Origin: CATQHS01 sp965203375
GTDB lineage: Bacteria > Actinomycetota > Acidimicrobiia > Acidimicrobiales > Aldehydirespiratoraceae
Direction of reading: 5' to 3'
Assembly (NCBI GenBank): GCA_965203375.1
Contig: OZ241886.1
Coordinates: 558,001-622,000, forward strand
DNA length: 64,000 bases
The position numbers and the translations under genes are program-made. Positions 26,039 to 33,915 of the stretch are shown here, in pieces; position 1 is the stretch's first letter; the number at the start of each line of letters is the position of its first letter. The notes under the pieces were generated by a model. It was not told the origin of the DNA and did not search any database. It saw only the letters and a list, made by a program, of their open reading frames with translations.

Positions 26039-26929
26039 ATGGACCTCTCGTCCGACGCTGCCGCCCGGGTGCTGGTCTTCATCGACGGCCAGAATCTCTA
26101 CAAGACCTGCAAGGACCTGTTCGGGCACCCCCTGTGCCACCCCCATCTGCTGGCCCAGCACCTGGCCGGCCCCCGCCAGGCCCACCGGGTCGGCTGCCGG
26201 TTCTACACCGGCCGCCCCGACCCGGAGAAAGAGCCGATCAAGACCCGCAACCTCGACCGCCGCCTCGACGGGATGCGCAAGTCGCACGTGACGGTGGTGA
26301 CTAGGACGCTCCGCTACCACTGGGACTGGAGCCCCGAGTACGTCCTGCCCCGCCCCGGCCCCAACTCGCTGCCCCAGGAGGCGATGCTGCGGCCGTGGCA
26401 GCGGTCGCGCGAGAAGGGCATCGATCTGATCCTGGCCCTCGACGTGGTGGAGCTGCTGCTCACCGGCCTCTGCGACGTGGCTGTGGTGGTGAGCCTCGAC
26501 CAGGACCTGTTCGAGATCCCCCGGGCCCTGGCCAGCCTGAGGCGCCACATCGACCGGCCCTTCCGGGTCGAGGCGGCCGTCCCGGTGGACCAGAGGCGGG
26601 CGAAGATCCTGGAGGGCTTCGCCTACACCCACCAGATCACCCGCGAGGTGTTCGAGATGATCCGGGACGATCACGACTACGCGGCGGCCGACGAGTTCTG
26701 GGAGGTCCCCGAGATACCGGCTCGGCTCCCGCCGCGGCCGCCCGCGCCCGTCCGGCCCGAGGCGGCCCGGCCCGAGATGAACCGGCCCGGCCCGGTGACT
26801 GCCGCGTCCGCCCGGCCCGGCCCGGCTCCCGCCGCGTCCGCCCGGCCCGGCCCGGCCGACTCCGCGGTTGGCGGAGGTGGACGGGAATCGAACCCGCCGG
26901 ACGGGGATCGCCCGTCCCGCCCGCTTTGA
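26039..26929 (+). CDS. NYN-domain (PIN-like nuclease fold) protein
   Basis: A 296-residue protein. The NYN domain occupies about residues 10-200: VLVFIDGQNLYK with the first conserved aspartate, a central GIDLILALDVVELL and VVVSLDQDLFE with later acidic residues, the arrangement of LabA/NYN RNases. A Pro/Ala/Arg-rich tail with repeated ASARPGPA units follows. The last 20 codons lie antisense to tRNA-Sec, and the stop is inside the tRNA gene, so the natural C terminus may be an accident of overlap. ATG 26039 follows the sigma factor gene by 23 bases. Confidence 0.8.
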   Translation: MDLSSDAAARVLVFIDGQNLYKTCKDLFGHPLCHPHLLAQHLAGPRQAHRVGCRFYTGRPDPEKEPIKTRNLDRRLDGMRKSHVTVVTRTLRYHWDWSPEYVLPRPGPNSLPQEAMLRPWQRSREKGIDLILALDVVELLLTGLCDVAVVVSLDQDLFEIPRALASLRRHIDRPFRVEAAVPVDQRRAKILEGFAYTHQITREVFEMIRDDHDYAAADEFWEVPEIPARLPPRPPAPVRPEAARPEMNRPGPVTAASARPGPAPAASARPGPADSAVGGGGRESNPPDGDRPSRPL

Positions 26930-26964
26930 AGGCGGGGGAGCCCACCAGGCGCTCGGACACCTCC
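26869..26964 (-). tRNA. selC: tRNA-Sec (UCA anticodon)
   Basis: A 96-base tRNA on the minus strand, 5' GGAGGTG and 3' CACCTCC-G-CCA, with CCA encoded. The anticodon stem CCCGC/GCGGG holds the loop CTTCAAA, giving anticodon TCA, which reads UGA. A long variable arm (about 22 bases, GC-rich stem) is present. Eight bases separate the five-pair T stem (loop TTCGATT) from the discriminator, the 8+5 arrangement of bacterial tRNA-Sec rather than the 7+5 of tRNA-Ser; the eighth pair is a mismatch. A suppressor tRNA is the only alternative I see. Confidence 0.88.
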
Positions 26965-27009
26965 GGCCGCGAGGGTAGCGGCGACCGGTGATTTCGGCCC
27001 GGCTCGGGT

Positions 27010-27015
27010 TACGCT
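27010..27015 (+). promoter_or_regulatory. Leaderless-type -10 box (24-residue peptide)
   Basis: TACGCT lies seven bases before ATG 27023. Confidence 0.4.
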
Positions 27016-27022
27016 GACCGTC

Positions 27023-27097
27023 ATGAAGCGACTGCTCCTGCTGGCGGTGATCGTGGCTGTCGTGATCCTGCTGGCTCGCAAAATCAAAGACACCTAG
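27023..27097 (+). CDS. 24-residue single-helix membrane peptide
   Basis: ATG 27023 to TAG 27097 encodes a peptide with MKRLLLLAVIVAVVILLARK followed by IKDT. It has a basic start, one membrane-length hydrophobic stretch and a basic end, as typical of small bacterial membrane proteins. It is preceded by a TANNNT box at leaderless spacing and lies between tRNA-Sec and yqeC. Function unknown. Confidence 0.5.
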   Translation: MKRLLLLAVIVAVVILLARKIKDT

Positions 27098-27131
27098 CCC
27101 CGCCGCCATCCGGCGATCCGGCATTCCGACA

Positions 27132-27845
27132 ATGGGAGTGGTCGTCACCGGCGTTGAGGGCTTCGCGGCCGCCTTGGCGCCGGGGCCGCGGTCGCTGGTG
27201 GCCCTGGTGGGCGGCGGCGGCAAGACCACCCTGCTGTTCGCCTTGGGCCGGGGCCTGCCGGGTCGGAGGCTGCTGACCACCACCACCCGCATGGGCGGCG
27301 GCAACACCGGCGGGTTCCCGACCCTGCTCGACCCGTCCGCCGCCGACTTGGCTGCCGCTTTGGGCCGCGATCCGGCGGTGGTGGCCTGGAGGTCGATGGA
27401 CGACCGCAAGGCGCTCGGCTTCGCCCCCGAGGTGGTGGACGGCTGGTTCGAGGCACAAGTGGCCGACCATGTAGTAGTGGAGGCCGACGGGGCCCGGCGC
27501 CGGCCCTTCACCGCCCCGGCGCCGTGGGAGCCCCCCATCCCCGGCGCGGCCACCTGCGTGGTGGCCTGCATAGGGGCCGACGCGCTGGGCTATGTGATCG
27601 CCGACCTGCTCCACCGGCCCCTGCGGGTGGCGGCCGCGGCCGGTTGCTCGCCCTATGAGCGCCTGACCCCGGACCGGGCCGCGGCCGCGCTCACCAGCCC
27701 CGTCGGCATGGGCAAGAACGTGCCGGAGGGAGCCCGGTTCGTGGCCGCGGTCACCAAAGCCGACACGGGCCGCGACCAGTCCCAAGACCTGGCCGACGAA
27801 CTAGACCGGCGTGGGGTGGAGACGATCCTGGTGACCGCACCCTGA
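27132..27845 (+). CDS. yqeC: YqeC family, selenium-dependent hydroxylase accessory protein
   Basis: A 237-residue P-loop protein. It shows a Walker A VALVGGGGKTTLLFALGRGL, a TTTTRM motif, VVVEADGARRRPFTAPAPWE with the conserved EADGA, and a C-terminal VTKAD/G4-like strand. These are the marks of YqeC (TIGR03172), a family that co-occurs with selenium-dependent molybdenum hydroxylases and SelD and is thought to act in maturation of the labile selenium cofactor. Its position 168 bases from tRNA-Sec supports a selenium context. No molybdenum hydroxylase or selA, selB or selD is in this window. Confidence 0.85.
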   Translation: MGVVVTGVEGFAAALAPGPRSLVALVGGGGKTTLLFALGRGLPGRRLLTTTTRMGGGNTGGFPTLLDPSAADLAAALGRDPAVVAWRSMDDRKALGFAPEVVDGWFEAQVADHVVVEADGARRRPFTAPAPWEPPIPGAATCVVACIGADALGYVIADLLHRPLRVAAAAGCSPYERLTPDRAAAALTSPVGMGKNVPEGARFVAAVTKADTGRDQSQDLADELDRRGVETILVTAP

Positions 27846-27880
27846 GCCCCGCGGTTCGACGCTCGTGTCAGGCAGCAGGC

Positions 27881-27974
27881 TCGGTCGCCCCAGCGGGGAG
27901 GTCGCCGGAGCGGGCGGGGTTGACGGCGGCCTGAGCCCGCGGGTCAGTCGCCCCAGCGGGGGAGGTCGTCGGCG
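27881..27974 (-). repeat. Duplicated 3' end of ubiX
   Basis: The last 30 bases of the ubiX gene (27944-27974 on plus: TCAGTCGCCCCAGCGGGGGA and onward) are repeated 63 bases downstream at 27881-27911 (TCGGTCGCCCCAGCGGGGA and onward), with the stop altered. Confidence 0.8.
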
Positions 27975-28510
27975 ATGACGCCGAGGTGCTCGAGGGCTCG
28001 GCGGACCGTGTGGTCGACTAGGTCGTCGATGGAAGCGGGCCGGGTGTAGAAGGCCGGCACCGGCGGGTAGATCACCGCGCCGGCCTCGGCCGCTTGGGCC
28101 ATGAGCCGCAGGTGGCCCAGGTGCAGGGGCGTCTCGCGCACCATCAGCACCAGCGGGCGGCGCTCCTTGAGGGTCACGTCGGCGGCCCGGGCCATGAGGT
28201 CGGCCCCGTAGGAGTTGGCCACGGCCGAGAGCATCTTCACCGAGCAGGGGGCGATGATCATCCCCGCGGTGGTGAACGACCCCGACGAGATGGGGGCGGT
28301 GATGTCGCGCCCGGCGTACACGGCATCGGCCAGGGCCTCCAGTTCGCCGACGGTGACATCGGACTCATAAGCCAGCGTCTGCTTGCCCGGCCCGCTGACC
28401 ACCAGGTGGGTCTCCACATCGTCGAGGTCCCGGAGCACCTGCAGCGCCCGGATCCCGTAGGCCACCCCAGTCGCCCCGCTGATCCCCACCACAATCCGCC
28501 GCACCGTCAC
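27944..28510 (-). CDS. UbiX family flavin prenyltransferase
   Basis: A 188-residue flavoprotein that attaches a dimethylallyl group to FMN to make prenylated FMN, the cofactor of UbiD-type decarboxylases. Conserved stretches are VVGISGATGVAYGIRAL, ISSGSFTTAGMIIAPCSVKM, SAVANSYGADLMARAADV, KERRPLVLMVRETPLHLGHL and a YPPVPAFYTRP active-site segment. GTG 28510 gives the normal N terminus (VTVRRIVVGISG); the frame could be read back to 28591 but that adds only arginine-rich sequence. No ubiD is in the window. Confidence 0.92.
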   Translation of the reverse strand: MTVRRIVVGISGATGVAYGIRALQVLRDLDDVETHLVVSGPGKQTLAYESDVTVGELEALADAVYAGRDITAPISSGSFTTAGMIIAPCSVKMLSAVANSYGADLMARAADVTLKERRPLVLMVRETPLHLGHLRLMAQAAEAGAVIYPPVPAFYTRPASIDDLVDHTVRRALEHLGVIADDLPRWGD

Positions 28511-28640
28511 GCCCCTCACCCTACGCCGCCCCCGCCGACTGAGCCGATCAGACGATGAGATGCGCGATCGCCGGAATCCCCGCCGCGGCAATCGGGCCCG
28601 CCTACGGCGAGCGGGCCGGTCAGGCGGTTAAATGGGCGGG

Positions 28641-29420
28641 ATGAGGCGGTTTGAGGGGCAGGCGGTGGTGATCACCGGGTCGGCCACGGGGATTGGGGAG
28701 GCCACGGCGCGGCGGTTCGCGGCCGAGGGGGCCAGGGTGGCTTGCCTGGACGTCAACGAGGCCGAGAACGACACCACCGCCGCCGCGGCCCGATCCGAAG
28801 GGGTCGAGGCCATGGCCCTGGCCTGCGACGTGCGCTCCCGCTCTGACCAGCGGGCCGCCTTCGACGAGGTGATGGCGGCTTGGGGCCGCATCGATGTGCT
28901 GGTGGCCGGAGCCGGGATCTACGCCGGGGGGCCGCTGCCGGAGATCCCCCCGGACCGCTGGGACGACATCGTGGCCGTCAACCTCACCGGGGTGCTGGTC
29001 TCCAACGGATTGGCCGCGCCGGTCATGGTCGCCCAGGGCCGGGGCTCGATCGTCAACGTCTCGTCGATGGCGGCCAAGACGAGCTGGCCCTACTCGGCGG
29101 AGTACTCGGCCACCAAGAGCGGGGTGGTGGGCATCACCCGCTCGGCGGCCATGGAGCTGGGGCCCCACGGCGTCACCGTCAACGCGGTGTGCGCGGGCAA
29201 CACCCTCACCGACATGGTCCGCAAGGTGGCCGCCGAGATCGGCCCCACTGTCGGGATGACCGGCGACGAATGGCTGGAGATGCGGGCCGCCGACACTGCG
29301 GTGAAGCGGCTGGCCCGACCCTCCGAGATCGCCGGTGTGGTGGCCTTTTTGGCCAGCGACGACGCCCGCTACCTGACCGGTCAAGCCATCGAAGTAGACG
29401 GCGGCCTAGTGCTGAGCTAG
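28641..29420 (+). CDS. Short-chain dehydrogenase/reductase (SDR)
   Basis: A classical SDR of 259 residues. The Rossmann motif ITGSATGIGEATAR lies near the N terminus, AGAGIYAGG replaces the usual NNAG, the catalytic serine is in VNVSSMAAK and YSATK is the Tyr-Lys pair. The C terminus (FLASDDARYLTGQAIEVDGG) is typical. ATG 28641 is preferred over ATG 28632 because TTAAAT (28628-28633) lies seven bases before it, as in other leaderless genes here. Substrate unknown. Confidence 0.9.
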   Translation: MRRFEGQAVVITGSATGIGEATARRFAAEGARVACLDVNEAENDTTAAAARSEGVEAMALACDVRSRSDQRAAFDEVMAAWGRIDVLVAGAGIYAGGPLPEIPPDRWDDIVAVNLTGVLVSNGLAAPVMVAQGRGSIVNVSSMAAKTSWPYSAEYSATKSGVVGITRSAAMELGPHGVTVNAVCAGNTLTDMVRKVAAEIGPTVGMTGDEWLEMRAADTAVKRLARPSEIAGVVAFLASDDARYLTGQAIEVDGGLVLS

Positions 29421-29491
29421 CTACAAGGCTGGGCGAGGCTGACGCAAGGCTGATTTACCGTCCCGGGCACGCTGACCTGGCCTAATAAGCG

Positions 29492-29540
29492 ATTGGCCTA
29501 ACGCCTAATGAACAATTGGCCTGACGCCTGATGAACAATT
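29492..29540 (+). repeat. 23-bp tandem repeat between two genes
   Basis: ATTGGCCTAACGCCTAATGA at 29492 is repeated as ATTGGCCTGACGCCTGATGA at 29515, and a third partial copy begins at 29538 near the stop of the minus-strand dehydrogenase. The rest of 29421-29553 holds nothing I can support. Confidence 0.75.
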
Positions 29541-29553
29541 TGTCCGGTCGCGG

Positions 29554-30561
29554 TCAGGCGATCCGGTCGAGCATGTCGGGGGTGACCTCGTTGACGGCCG
29601 GCTCGCCGGCCAGGTAGCGGCGAACCTCCTCGGCGGCCAGCTCGCCCATGCGGTGGCAGTTCTCGATGCAGCCGGCGATGTGGGGGGTGACCACCGCGTT
29701 GTCGAGGCGGCGCAGGGGGCTGTCGGGGGCGGGCGGCTCGGGATCGGTCACGTCCAGGAAGGCGAAGATCCGGCCGGTCTGAAGCTCGTCTATCAGGGCG
29801 GCCTCGTCGATGACGCCGCCCCGGGCGGTGTTGATCAGCACCGCCCCGTCCTTGAGCCGACTCAGCACCCCGGCGTCGATCATGCGATGGGTCGCCTCGT
29901 TGTGGGGGCAGTGGATCGACACCACGTCGCTGCGCTCGGCCAGCTCCTTGAGCCCCGTCTTGTGCACTCCGAGCCGGCTGGCCTCGGTGTCGGTCAGATA
30001 GGGGTCGTAGACCAAGATGTCGGCCTCGAAACCGGCCAGCAGCCCGATCACGTGCCGGCCGACGCTGCCCGCGCCGATGAGCCCCACCGTGGACCGGGCC
30101 AGCTCCCGGGCCCCCCAGCGGTCCCACGTCGGGCTGTCCCGCCAGCCGCCGTCGCGCACGTGGCGGCCCAGGGGCCAGATCCGCTTGCGGCCCACGATCA
30201 TCAGGCCCAGGGTGGTCTCGGCCACGTCCCGGGCCAGCGTGACCGAGGCGCTGGTGACCCGGATCCCCCGCTCCCACACCGCGGCGGACACGAAGCGCTT
30301 GACGCTGCCGCCCATGTGGGCCAGATGCCCGAGCCGGGGCGCGGCCGCCACCACCTCGGCGTCGAGCGGGGCGGTGCCCCAGCTCGTGACGCAGGCGTCG
30401 GCGTCGCCCAGCAACTCCAACAGGTCGGCCTTGGCGGCCGGCTCGCCGCCCTCGTGGTGGACCACCTCGGCCATGGCCTCCAAGTCGGCCAGAGCCCGGG
30501 CGCTGAACATGCGCCGGTAGTGGGACCGGCCGATGGCGACGGCCACGACCGGTCTGGTCAC
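29554..30561 (-). CDS. D-isomer specific 2-hydroxyacid dehydrogenase
   Basis: A 335-residue NAD(P)-dependent dehydrogenase. The cofactor motif TVGLIGAGSVGRHVIGLL is clear; the catalytic Arg is in INTARGGVIDE, the Glu in LDVTDPEPP, and the His in VVTPHIAG. GTG 30561 overlaps the kinase stop by four bases, so the two are one transcription unit. It would reduce or oxidise a 2-hydroxyacid in the pathway of the neighbouring kinase and aldolase. Substrate unknown. Confidence 0.92.
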   Translation of the reverse strand: MTRPVVAVAIGRSHYRRMFSARALADLEAMAEVVHHEGGEPAAKADLLELLGDADACVTSWGTAPLDAEVVAAAPRLGHLAHMGGSVKRFVSAAVWERGIRVTSASVTLARDVAETTLGLMIVGRKRIWPLGRHVRDGGWRDSPTWDRWGARELARSTVGLIGAGSVGRHVIGLLAGFEADILVYDPYLTDTEASRLGVHKTGLKELAERSDVVSIHCPHNEATHRMIDAGVLSRLKDGAVLINTARGGVIDEAALIDELQTGRIFAFLDVTDPEPPAPDSPLRRLDNAVVTPHIAGCIENCHRMGELAAEEVRRYLAGEPAVNEVTPDMLDRIA

Positions 30562-32108
30562 GGCGCTGCCCTTCGGGTCTGCTCCCCTTGAGGCGGCGGG
30601 AGCGTCCATCCCGCGGCGGCCGCGGCCAGCCTGGCCGCCCCCTGAGCCGGCCAGCTCTGATCGGGCCGGGCGACGACCGTCCGCCCCGTCATCCGGGCGA
30701 GGACCTTGACCAGCTCGGGCAGCCCGCTGCCGCCCCCCACCAAGATCAGCTCGCCGCCTCTGTTCGCCGCATCCGCTACCGCGGTGTCTGCGACTCCCCA
30801 CTTTGCCGCCGCCGTCTTAGCCGACGCCTCGCCGCTGATCCCTCTGGAGGTTGCGGCGCCTGTGGCTTCCCGCTTCGCCGTCGCCGGATGGATCCGGCCC
30901 GCGGTTTTGCTCGCCGCGTCCGCGTCCGCGGCGTACGCCGCTCCGGACGGGGTCGCGTCGTCCGCGTCCCGGGCTCGGGCCAGGGCCTCTCCCACTCGCC
31001 GGGCGCAATGCTCGAACACGGCTCGGACTTGGTCCGGGGCGGCCTCGGCGATCTCGGCGCCGAGCCCGCCCAGGCTCTCCGACACCGTCCAGCGCTCGGC
31101 CACCACATGGGGGCTGAGGTTCAGACCCGGATGAAAAGCGCGGACGCAGGCCCGGTCGGTGACGGCGGTCAGCACCCAGGCGGTGCCGGCCGACAAGAAC
31201 ATCTGACCAGGCTCGACCGCGCCCAGGCCCAGCGCGGCGCAGGCCTGGTCGTGGCCGCCCGCCGCCGCCGGCGTTCCGGCCGGAACCCCCAGGGCCGCGG
31301 CCGCCTCCGGGCTCAGTTCGCCCGCCGCGGAACCGGACTCGACGATCTCCGACAGCATCGACGGATCGGCGCCCGCCATCCGGCACAGCTCGCCGCTCCA
31401 GGCCCGGGCGGTGACGTCCATGAGCCCCATGCCCGATGCGTTGGACGGGTTGGTGACCCAGCGCCCGGTCAGGCGGTGCATCAGGTAGTCGTCCACCGAG
31501 GCCCACCGGGCAACCGGGTCTTGGCCCGTCGGGACCGGGCCTGTCGGGTCCGGGCCGAGCGCCGAATCCCGCGAGCCGTCCGGGCTTGCCTCAGAGCGGG
31601 TCGAGCTATTCGGGCCGGCCTCCGAATCCGGCGGGTCGTCTGTGCCGAGCAGCGCCGAGCCCGGCGGGCCCGCCAAGCGGGCGATGGTGGTCAGCCCGTA
31701 TCCCGCCGTCGGCGTCCAGCCGCTCAACTCCCTTATCCGCTCGACAACCCTCGGCGGCCAGCTCTCCACCAAGTCCCGATACCGGGCGTCCATCCAGGTG
31801 ATGGCCGGACCGGCCCGCCCCGACGCCCGGACCGGCACCACCGACCCGCTCTGAGCGGCCACAGCCAGCGCCGCCACCCGGGCCCCGGGCGCAAGCCCGC
31901 CCGCCGCCCGCCGCCCGGCGGCGGCCACCGCCCGCCAGATCTCCTCGGGGTCCTGCTCGCTGGCCCCCGGCTCGGGGGAGCGGGTGGGGATCGGACCAGA
32001 CTCGCCCGCGGCCCGAACCACTCCGGCCCGGTCCAAGGCCACCGCCTTGGCCGAGGTGGTGCCGGCGTCGAGCCCCAAGACCACCTCGACGGCGCCGGCG
32101 GCGGTCAC
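30558..32108 (-). CDS. FGGY family carbohydrate kinase with low-complexity insertions
   Basis: A 516-residue sugar kinase. The N-terminal phosphate-binding VLGLDAGTTSAKAVALD, ITWMDARYRDLV, a GGHDQACAALGLGAV stretch and the C-terminal adenosine-site LILVGGGSGLPELVKVLARM are visible. Two insertions rich in A, D, S, G and P interrupt the fold: about 43 residues at 31513-31644 and about 70 at 30755-30960. The rest aligns with xylulokinase/gluconokinase-type enzymes. It lies in an operon with a DhnA-type aldolase and a 2-hydroxyacid dehydrogenase. Confidence 0.88.
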   Translation of the reverse strand: MTAAGAVEVVLGLDAGTTSAKAVALDRAGVVRAAGESGPIPTRSPEPGASEQDPEEIWRAVAAAGRRAAGGLAPGARVAALAVAAQSGSVVPVRASGRAGPAITWMDARYRDLVESWPPRVVERIRELSGWTPTAGYGLTTIARLAGPPGSALLGTDDPPDSEAGPNSSTRSEASPDGSRDSALGPDPTGPVPTGQDPVARWASVDDYLMHRLTGRWVTNPSNASGMGLMDVTARAWSGELCRMAGADPSMLSEIVESGSAAGELSPEAAAALGVPAGTPAAAGGHDQACAALGLGAVEPGQMFLSAGTAWVLTAVTDRACVRAFHPGLNLSPHVVAERWTVSESLGGLGAEIAEAAPDQVRAVFEHCARRVGEALARARDADDATPSGAAYAADADAASKTAGRIHPATAKREATGAATSRGISGEASAKTAAAKWGVADTAVADAANRGGELILVGGGSGLPELVKVLARMTGRTVVARPDQSWPAQGAARLAAAAAGWTLPPPQGEQTRRAAP

Positions 32109-32117
32109 GGCCGCCGG

Positions 32118-32906
32118 TCAGCCCCGCAGAACGGCCAAGGCGTCGGTGAGGCCGGCGTCGCCGTGCACCATCGCCGCCAGTGCTCTGGTCATGGCCGCGG
32201 GGTCGGGGCTCTGGAAGACGTTGCGGCCCATGGCCACCCCGGCCGCACCGGCGTCGAGGGCGTCCCGGACGGCGGCCAGGGTGTCGGCCTCGGAGCCCTT
32301 CGACCCCCCCAAGATCACCACCGGGGCGAAGGTCGAGGCGGTGACCCGGCCGTAGTCGGGGCAGAAGGGGGCCTTGATCAGATCGGCCCCCAGCTCGGCC
32401 CCCAGCCGGGCGGCCAGGGCCACGGCCTCGGTCTGGTGCTCCGGCCCGGCGCCGGCGCCGAGGCCCTCCGGCACCATCTCGGCCATCACCGGCAGCCCCC
32501 AGCGGCGGGCCTCGGCCACGGTCCGGGCCAGGGTCTCGAGGGTGTCGGCCTCGGAGTCCGAGCCGGGCCGGGCGGTCACGGCCACGGCGTCGGCCCCCAG
32601 CCGGAGCGCGTCCTCAGGCCCGAAGAACGTCCCGGCCGGAGCGGGGCCGTCCGGCCCCAGGCCGGTGGTCGACCCGTCGCTGCGCAGGATGAGCCCGACC
32701 GGGCTCAGCTCGGCGGCGAAGGCCTCGGCGATCCCGGCGGAGGTGAGGACGGCGTCGGGGCCTCCGGCCACCACCGCGGCGATGGTGTCGGCCGGCCGCT
32801 CGAAGCCCGGGCAGGGCCCGTCGATGAGCCCGTGGTCCAGCGCGATGATCACTGTCCGCCCGTCCGGGCCGAAGATGCGCCCGAGCCGCCGCCAGCTGGC
32901 GGTCAC
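32118..32906 (-). CDS. Class I (DhnA/LsrF-type) aldolase
   Basis: A 262-residue TIM-barrel aldolase of the DeoC/LacD superfamily, DhnA branch. TVIIALDHGLIDGPCPG opens the barrel, DLIKAPFCPDYGR contains the Schiff-base lysine, PVVILGGSKG and GVAMGRNVFQ form the phosphate-binding site. Relatives include LsrF and archaeal ADH synthases. The LsrF-type aldolase beside an FGGY kinase resembles the lsr arrangement, but other sugar-phosphate pathways use the same pair. Confidence 0.9.
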   Translation of the reverse strand: MTASWRRLGRIFGPDGRTVIIALDHGLIDGPCPGFERPADTIAAVVAGGPDAVLTSAGIAEAFAAELSPVGLILRSDGSTTGLGPDGPAPAGTFFGPEDALRLGADAVAVTARPGSDSEADTLETLARTVAEARRWGLPVMAEMVPEGLGAGAGPEHQTEAVALAARLGAELGADLIKAPFCPDYGRVTASTFAPVVILGGSKGSEADTLAAVRDALDAGAAGVAMGRNVFQSPDPAAMTRALAAMVHGDAGLTDALAVLRG

Positions 32907-32987
32907 GGCCGCCGCCGGCCCCGGGCGGGATCAGGACGGCGCCGGGCCGAGCGGGGCGGCGCCGGTCGGTCCATCGCCAGGCCCGGT

Positions 32988-33740
32988 TCAGCCGTGGGCG
33001 CCTTGGCGGTGGCCGTAGCGCTGGCCCCCGTCCACGGTCAGGACCTCGCCGGTGATGTAGTCGGCCTCGGCCAGGAACCGCACCGCCCGGCCCATCTCCT
33101 CGGGCGTTCCCCACCGGCCCGCCAGCGTCTCGGCCGCCACCCGCTCGTAGGTGTCGTCGTCGTAGTCGTCGGGGCGCAGGGCCGGGCCGGGGATCACCGC
33201 GTTGGCCCGGATGTCGGGGGCCAGCTCCAGGGCGAGCTGGCGGGTGAGCGAGATCACCGCCCCCTTGCCCACCGCGTGGCCGGCGAACCCGGGCCAGGGC
33301 TCCAGGGCGCTCAGGTCGGCGATGCCGATGATGGCCCCCCCGCCGCCGGCCCGCATCACCGGGGCCACCCGGTTGGCGCAGTAGAAGGGGCCGTGGACCA
33401 GGGTGTCGATCGAGCGATGCCACACGGCCAGATCGTCGGTGGGGAAGGAGTCGGCCAGGAAGGTGGAGGCGTTGTTGACCAGCACGTCGATCGTCCCGAA
33501 CCGGTCCGCCGCCGCCTCCACCATGGCCGCGACCTGGTCGTAGTCGGTCACGTCGGCCGCCACCGGCAGGGCCTGCACGCCCAGCGCCTCGGCGTCGGCC
33601 GCGGTGCGGCGGGCGTCTGACTCGGAGGTGTTGTAGTTGACCACCACGTTGGCGCCGGCCCGGGCCATGGTCAGGACGATGGCCCGGCCCACCCGCCGGG
33701 CGCCGCCGGTGACCAGCGCCGTCCTGCCCTTCAGATCCAT
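32988..33740 (-). CDS. SDR family protein with His in place of the catalytic Tyr
   Basis: A 250-residue SDR. The cofactor motif is ALVTGGARRVGRAIV and the NNA motif is DVLVNNASTF. The position of the YxxxK pair reads GHAVGKGAV: the codon is CAC, so histidine replaces the catalytic tyrosine while lysine is kept. The serine strand reads GIADLSALEPW. The end (EADYITGEVLTVDGGQ) is normal. It may be non-catalytic or may use another residue. Upstream on the minus strand CATAAT lies six bases before the ATG. Confidence 0.88.
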   Translation of the reverse strand: MDLKGRTALVTGGARRVGRAIVLTMARAGANVVVNYNTSESDARRTAADAEALGVQALPVAADVTDYDQVAAMVEAAADRFGTIDVLVNNASTFLADSFPTDDLAVWHRSIDTLVHGPFYCANRVAPVMRAGGGGAIIGIADLSALEPWPGFAGHAVGKGAVISLTRQLALELAPDIRANAVIPGPALRPDDYDDDTYERVAAETLAGRWGTPEEMGRAVRFLAEADYITGEVLTVDGGQRYGHRQGAHG

Positions 33741-33901
33741 CGCCGGATTATGCCAGCCCGAGCCGTAGACACCGGCGGCGCCGAGACCCGCCCCTCGGCG
33801 AGACCGGCTGGAGGGGCCGCGGCGCGGGATGTGGCCATCGGTGGCGTCCAGGACCCGCTGCTGGCAGAGAAGGGGCCAAGGCTCACGGCCAGGGTCAGGG
33901 G

Positions 33902-33907
33902 TACCAT
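33902..33907 (+). promoter_or_regulatory. Leaderless-type -10 box (TIGR03792-like gene)
   Basis: TACCAT lies eight bases before ATG 33916. The 33741-33901 stretch shows no gene. Confidence 0.4.
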
Positions 33908-33915
33908 CGGCGGCG

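Noticed and set aside
26869..26964. tRNA-Ser instead of tRNA-Sec
   Set aside because: The anticodon is TCA, not a serine anticodon, and eight bases separate the T stem from the discriminator, as in tRNA-Sec.
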